This document shows, in pieces, positions 60,639 through 64,000 of a DNA stretch of 64,000 nt. A model generated the notes under the pieces. That model was not told where the DNA came from and ran no database searches. It worked only from the letters and a program-made list of their open reading frames with translations. The DNA is taken from assembly GCA_022793675.1 (NCBI GenBank), contig JAAWDH010000048.1, positions 1 to 64,000 of the forward strand, read 5' to 3'. Both the position numbers and the translations under genes were made by a program. Source of the DNA: Oscillospiraceae bacterium (GTDB lineage: Bacteria; Bacillota; Clostridia; Oscillospirales; Ruminococcaceae). The first letter of the stretch is position 1. Each line of letters begins with the position of its first letter.

Positions 60639-61109
60639 ATGAAACTTGTTTTACAGCGGGTCAGCGCGGCAGCCGTCAAGGCCGACGGGGAACTGGCCGG
60701 CGAGATTGCCGGGGGGCTTTTGGCGCTCTGCGGCGTGGTGGAGGGCGACACCGAGGAAGACGCCCGGCTGCTGGCGGAAAAGACTGCCAAGCTGCGGATT
60801 TTCACCGATGAAAACGATAAGCTGAACCTGTCCGTTCAGGATATCAAGGGCAGCGTTTTGGTGGTGAGCAACTTCACCCTAGGCGGCGACTGCCGCAAGG
60901 GCAACCGCCCCTCTTTCGCCAAAGCGGCAAAACCTCCCTTTTCAGAGGATCTTTACCTGCTTTACGCTGATACCCTGCGGCAGTTGGGCATCCCGACGGC
61001 GACGGGGAGGTTCGGCGCGCACATGGAGATTGCGATGACGGCCGACGGGCCGATTACCATTTTGCTGGACAGCGGGGACCTAAAGCGTCCCCGCCGCCAG
61101 AAGGAGTGA
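60639..61109 (+). CDS. dtd: D-aminoacyl-tRNA deacylase
   Basis: Predicted 156 aa homodimeric enzyme removing D-amino acids from tRNA. Motifs are SNFTLGGDCRKGNRPSFAKA and RFGAHMEIAMTADGPITILLDS, the two catalytic-face motifs (SQTxF-type and NxGP-like) of the family. Length is typical. The ATG follows GGGAGG. The chain relA-dtd-MBL hydrolase-hemZ is a conserved Clostridial order, interrupted here by two genes after relA. Confidence 0.95.
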   Translation: MKLVLQRVSAAAVKADGELAGEIAGGLLALCGVVEGDTEEDARLLAEKTAKLRIFTDENDKLNLSVQDIKGSVLVVSNFTLGGDCRKGNRPSFAKAAKPPFSEDLYLLYADTLRQLGIPTATGRFGAHMEIAMTADGPITILLDSGDLKRPRRQKE

Positions 61110-61115
61110 ACAGCT

Positions 61116-61754
61116 ATGAAGGTTACCCCAATCCCGGTGGGGATGCTCTCCGCCAACTGCTACCTGCTTTCCGACGGCGGTTCGGAGTGCGCTATTATCG
61201 ACCCAGGCGCGCAGCCGGATAAGCTGCGCCGGGCGTTGGAGCTTGACCGCCAGACCCCTAGCCTGATCCTGCTGACCCACGGCCATTATGACCATATGGG
61301 CGCTGTGAACCAGCTGAAGGAGTGGTACCCCGACGCCCAAGTGCTGATCCATGAGGCCGACGCCGAAATGTTAGCTGACCCAGCCAAGAACTTTTCCGTT
61401 GAAATTGCCGGCGAGGGTTACAGCGCCAAAGCCGACCGGCTGCTCTCCGATGGCGAAATCATCCTCTTTGGCGAACGGGGAATCCGGGTGATCCACACCC
61501 CTGGCCACAGCAAAGGCAGTGTCTGCTATTTGGCCGGCAAAGTGATTTTTACCGGCGACACCATTTTCAAGCAGGGCATCGGCCGCACCGACCTTTATGG
61601 CGGCAGTTATCCGGAAATTTCCCGCTCGGTGAAAAAACTGGCGGCGATAGAAGGGGATTATATCCTCAACCCCGGCCACGGTCCGGCGACTACCTTACAG
61701 GAAGAACGCTTCCAGAACCCTTACATGAGGACTGACTATGACGATCTGCTTTAG
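61116..61754 (+). CDS. Metallo-beta-lactamase-fold hydrolase
   Basis: Predicted 212 aa. The zinc-binding motif is LTHGHYDHMGAV (HxHxDH), with later histidines in IHTPGHSKGSVCY and NPGHGPAT, and an acidic bridging residue in FTGDTIFKQGIGRTDL. It resembles glyoxalase II/YqgX-type hydrolases. It overlaps hemZ by 17 bases, so the two are co-translated. Confidence 0.93.
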   Translation: MKVTPIPVGMLSANCYLLSDGGSECAIIDPGAQPDKLRRALELDRQTPSLILLTHGHYDHMGAVNQLKEWYPDAQVLIHEADAEMLADPAKNFSVEIAGEGYSAKADRLLSDGEIILFGERGIRVIHTPGHSKGSVCYLAGKVIFTGDTIFKQGIGRTDLYGGSYPEISRSVKKLAAIEGDYILNPGHGPATTLQEERFQNPYMRTDYDDLL

Positions 61755-63207
61755 CGGCAACAGCTTTAAATATGAGATGGAAAATATCGCCAGGCTTTTC
61801 TTTCCACTGCGGCGTTTTGATTTTTGCTATGAGCCGGACACGCTGCCTGGCGGCGACCGGATATGGATTTTCCGCCAATATGCCGATGGGGAAACGCTGC
61901 TGAAAGTATCTGTGCAGTCTGGGGATTTTTTGCAGGATCTGGAAAGCAGGCTTTCGGGGGAAGCTCCCGACGGTGAATGCGAGCTGGAACTCGGGCGGCT
62001 TCTCTATCGGATTTTGCAAAGCCACACCGGTATCACGCCCAAGTGGGGCATCCTCACTGGGGTGAGGCCGGTCAAATGGGCTGCCGAGCGGCTGGACGCC
62101 GGCATGGAGGAGGAAGGGATCTGCCGGGAACTTGCGGAAAACCTCTATGCCGCGCCAGAGAAGACCCGCCTTGCAATAGAGGTCGCCCAGGTGCAGCGTC
62201 CCATCTTGGCTGCCTTGCACCCAAGGGACTTCAGCCTTTATATCTCCATCCCTTACTGCCCCAGCCGATGCAGCTATTGTTCTTTTGTCTCCCATGCCAT
62301 CACCCAGAAAAAGGCGTTGGAATTGGTGCCGAAATACCTGAAACATCTTGTAAAGGAGATTTACTTTACAGCCGAAATAGCCCGTAACGCCGGGCTTTTC
62401 CTGCGCAGCGTCTACATTGGCGGCGGTACGCCCACCAGCCTTACCGCCGCGCAGCTGCGGGAGGTCTGCGCAGCCGTCAAAGCCTGTTTCCCGTTGTCAG
62501 AAAAGGTAGAATACACCATCGAGGCGGGCCGCGCCGACACCATCGACGCTGAGAAGCTCGCTGTCATCAAAGAGGCGGGCGCTGGGCGGATCAGCATCAA
62601 CCCCCAGACCTTCTCCGATGAGGTGCTCCAAAAAATTGGCCGGGCGCATACCGCCGCCCAGGTTATCGGCAGCTACCGGCTTGCCAGGGAAGTTGGGTTT
62701 GACGCGATCAATATGGACTTTATCGCTGGGCTTCCCGGCGAAACAGTCGAAGGATTCTGCCGCAGCATTGACAAGGCGGCGGCCCTTTCGCCGGAAAATG
62801 TGACTGTCCATACATTGGCCATTAAGCGCTCATCGGCGCTTTTTGCCGACGGCCATCGGGCAGAAGATTACCGCGCGGTACAGCAGATGGTGGACTACGC
62901 GCGGGCGCGGCTGTCGGCGGCAGGCTACCAGCCCTATTACCTCTATCGGCAGAAAAACTCGGTAGGGAACCTAGAGAATGTCGGCTATGCCAAACCTGGC
63001 AAGGCGGGGCGCTATAACGTCTACATTATGGAGGAGGTGCAGACGATCCTCGCCGTGGGGGCGGGGGCAGTGACAAAGGTGGTGCTGCCCGGCCGCATTG
63101 AGCGGGCGTTCAATTACAAATACCCCTATGAATATGTGACCCAGTTTGACGATATACTGGCGAGGAAGCGGGCGCTTGCGTCGCTGCTCGCTGGGCTTGG
63201 CAACTAA
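61738..63207 (+). CDS. hemZ: Coproporphyrinogen dehydrogenase HemZ-like radical SAM protein
   Basis: Predicted 489 aa. The radical SAM cluster motif is YCPSRCSYCSF (CxxxCxxC, preceded by ISIP), with GGGTPTSLTAAQL and a later FIAGLPGE motif of the HemN/HemZ family. An N-terminal extension of about 165 residues precedes the radical SAM core. HemZ is named for coproporphyrinogen III oxidation, but many Firmicutes homologues may act elsewhere (for example in haem-related or non-haem reactions). No other haem genes are nearby. Confidence 0.93.
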   Translation: MTICFSGNSFKYEMENIARLFFPLRRFDFCYEPDTLPGGDRIWIFRQYADGETLLKVSVQSGDFLQDLESRLSGEAPDGECELELGRLLYRILQSHTGITPKWGILTGVRPVKWAAERLDAGMEEEGICRELAENLYAAPEKTRLAIEVAQVQRPILAALHPRDFSLYISIPYCPSRCSYCSFVSHAITQKKALELVPKYLKHLVKEIYFTAEIARNAGLFLRSVYIGGGTPTSLTAAQLREVCAAVKACFPLSEKVEYTIEAGRADTIDAEKLAVIKEAGAGRISINPQTFSDEVLQKIGRAHTAAQVIGSYRLAREVGFDAINMDFIAGLPGETVEGFCRSIDKAAALSPENVTVHTLAIKRSSALFADGHRAEDYRAVQQMVDYARARLSAAGYQPYYLYRQKNSVGNLENVGYAKPGKAGRYNVYIMEEVQTILAVGAGAVTKVVLPGRIERAFNYKYPYEYVTQFDDILARKRALASLLAGLGN

Positions 63208-63234
63208 ACCCTGGAAAAAACTGTCCTTTTCTGC

Positions 63235-63263
63235 TTGACAGAAAAGGATATCTCCGTTATGAT
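63235..63263 (+). promoter_or_regulatory. Promoter of the uridine-kinase-like gene
   Basis: TTGACA (63235-63240) and TATGAT (63258-63263) are 17 bases apart. The leader to 63368 (about 100 bases) shows no other feature I can name. Confidence 0.8.
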
Positions 63264-63368
63264 ATTCTGTAACGGGTAAAAACGCTGCTTAGCATTGGAA
63301 ATATAAATTTGGCTGTCACGCCGCCCCTTCTCTGAAGGCGCATGGCAACCCCAAAAAGAGGTGGAGAA

Positions 63369-64000
63369 ATGGTAACAGATGAGAAAAAAAGAGTAGAGCT
63401 GGAAGCGCTTATAAAACTAGCGGAGGAGCGTCCAGAGGAGCTAGTCCGGATTTCGGAGGAGCGCTACCGCCGCCAGATCGCCGAGGTGGCCGACCGGTTC
63501 TGCGAGGGCTTTGAGCAGAACCCGCATATTTTGCTGGCGGGGCCGAGCAGTTCCGGGAAGACAACGACGTCGCTGAACCTGGAGACGGAACTGATGAGGC
63601 GGGGGATACGCACTATTGCAGTGTCGCTTGACGACTTTTTCGTCGACCGGCAGCTGGCTAAGTATCTGCCCGACGGTACCCAGGATTTAGAGGACCCGGA
63701 ACTGGTGGACCTGGCCGAGTTGGAGCGCTGTCTGTCCGAACTGACGGGACAGGGGCGCTGCGAATTCCCCATCTACGACTTTTCTGTGGGGCAGCGCAGC
63801 AAAACCCGGCGGCCGCTGGTCTTTGACAGCCGCACGGCGGTGATCATTGAAGGCATCCATGCCCTAAACCCGATGATCTGCAAACGGCCTTTTTTCAAAG
63901 GAACCATGAAGCTCTATATTTCCATCAAAACCGAATATTACCTAGGCGGGCAGCGTATCCTGAATACTAGGGAGGCGCGGCTGATGCGGCGGATCATCCG
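63369..64000 (+). CDS. Uridine-kinase-like protein (partial)
   Basis: A reading frame of 210 codons and two bases runs off the window, so the C-terminus is missing. The N-terminal helix (about 1-50) is charged (KKRVELEALIKLAEERPEEL) and leads into a P-loop kinase domain: ILLAGPSSSGKTTTSLNLE (Walker A), VSLDDFFVDRQLAKYLPDG and VIIEGIHALNPMI. This matches the uridine kinase/phosphoribulokinase group fused to a threonyl-tRNA synthetase-like region found in Firmicutes. Here the N-terminal TGS part seems shortened. The ATG follows GAGGTGG. Confidence 0.88.
   Translation, partial: MVTDEKKRVELEALIKLAEERPEELVRISEERYRRQIAEVADRFCEGFEQNPHILLAGPSSSGKTTTSLNLETELMRRGIRTIAVSLDDFFVDRQLAKYLPDGTQDLEDPELVDLAELERCLSELTGQGRCEFPIYDFSVGQRSKTRRPLVFDSRTAVIIEGIHALNPMICKRPFFKGTMKLYISIKTEYYLGGQRILNTREARLMRRII

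Noticed and set aside
1-64000. tRNA, rRNA, CRISPR arrays, insertion sequences or prophage genes
   Set aside because: No regular spacer-repeat arrays, cloverleaf sequences, transposase or phage structural motifs were seen on reading either strand.

Overview
The window is chromosomal DNA of a GC-rich (by eye, roughly 55-60%) low-motility Clostridia-type Firmicute, most likely an Oscillospirales/Ruminococcaceae-like anaerobe. The reasons are the gene order rplS-lepB-rbgA-rnhB, tig-clpP-clpX and recJ-relA-dtd-MBL-hemZ, a T-box leader before tyrS, meso-diaminopimelate dehydrogenase, iron-sulfur aldo/keto reductase, indolepyruvate:ferredoxin oxidoreductase and PadR/HAAS/DUF4097 cassettes. It is almost fully coding. 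I see no rRNA, tRNA, CRISPR array, transposase or prophage. Species assignment is inference.

Region 1 (1-4.7 kb, minus strand): rpe followed by three Rnf-type membrane subunits (D, E, A) and an anchored extracytoplasmic protein, apparently one transcription unit. All four cysteines expected to hold the RnfA/RnfE iron-sulfur cluster and the flavin-accepting threonine of RnfD are replaced, and subunits B, C and G are absent. This looks like a cofactor-free derivative of Rnf and is the main novelty of the window.

Region 2 (4.8-16 kb, plus): accessory and metabolic genes: a CapA-like phosphatase, an alpha/beta hydrolase, an Fe-S aldo/keto reductase, an aminotransferase, a YjfB-like protein, a DUF4230 pair, an NAD-dependent epimerase, a Nudix-methyltransferase fusion and a secreted MltG-like enzyme carrying cell-wall-binding repeats.

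Region 3 (16-36 kb): a phosphoribosyltransferase on the minus strand, then T-box-GNAT-tyrS, ddh, and a long housekeeping block (rplS, two lepB with a GNAT gene between, rbgA, an rnhB-yraN fusion, dipeptidase, thrC, phosphoesterase, tig, clpP, clpX, an unpaired type IIA topoisomerase B-like subunit, nadE).

Region 4 (36-54 kb): a PadR-HAAS-DUF4097 envelope cassette on the minus strand; a phenylacetate-CoA-ligase-like/IorAB/ACT operon for aryl-pyruvate oxidation; an AT-richer islet with an Imm70-like immunity gene; gltX; an ABC exporter with an elaborate leader (promoter-spanning inverted repeat, 15-codon ORF, competing hairpins) plus a GNAT gene; araB-araD; and a second PadR cassette with DUF2812.

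Region 5 (54-64 kb, plus): an HD hydrolase, recJ-relA-VOC protein, a hypothetical gene, dtd-MBL hydrolase-hemZ, and the start of a uridine-kinase-like gene cut by the window end.

A roughly 105-bp intergenic element with a palindromic hairpin (36043, 40691, 54042, and a deleted form at 8271) recurs on both strands, with compensatory changes in its stem.
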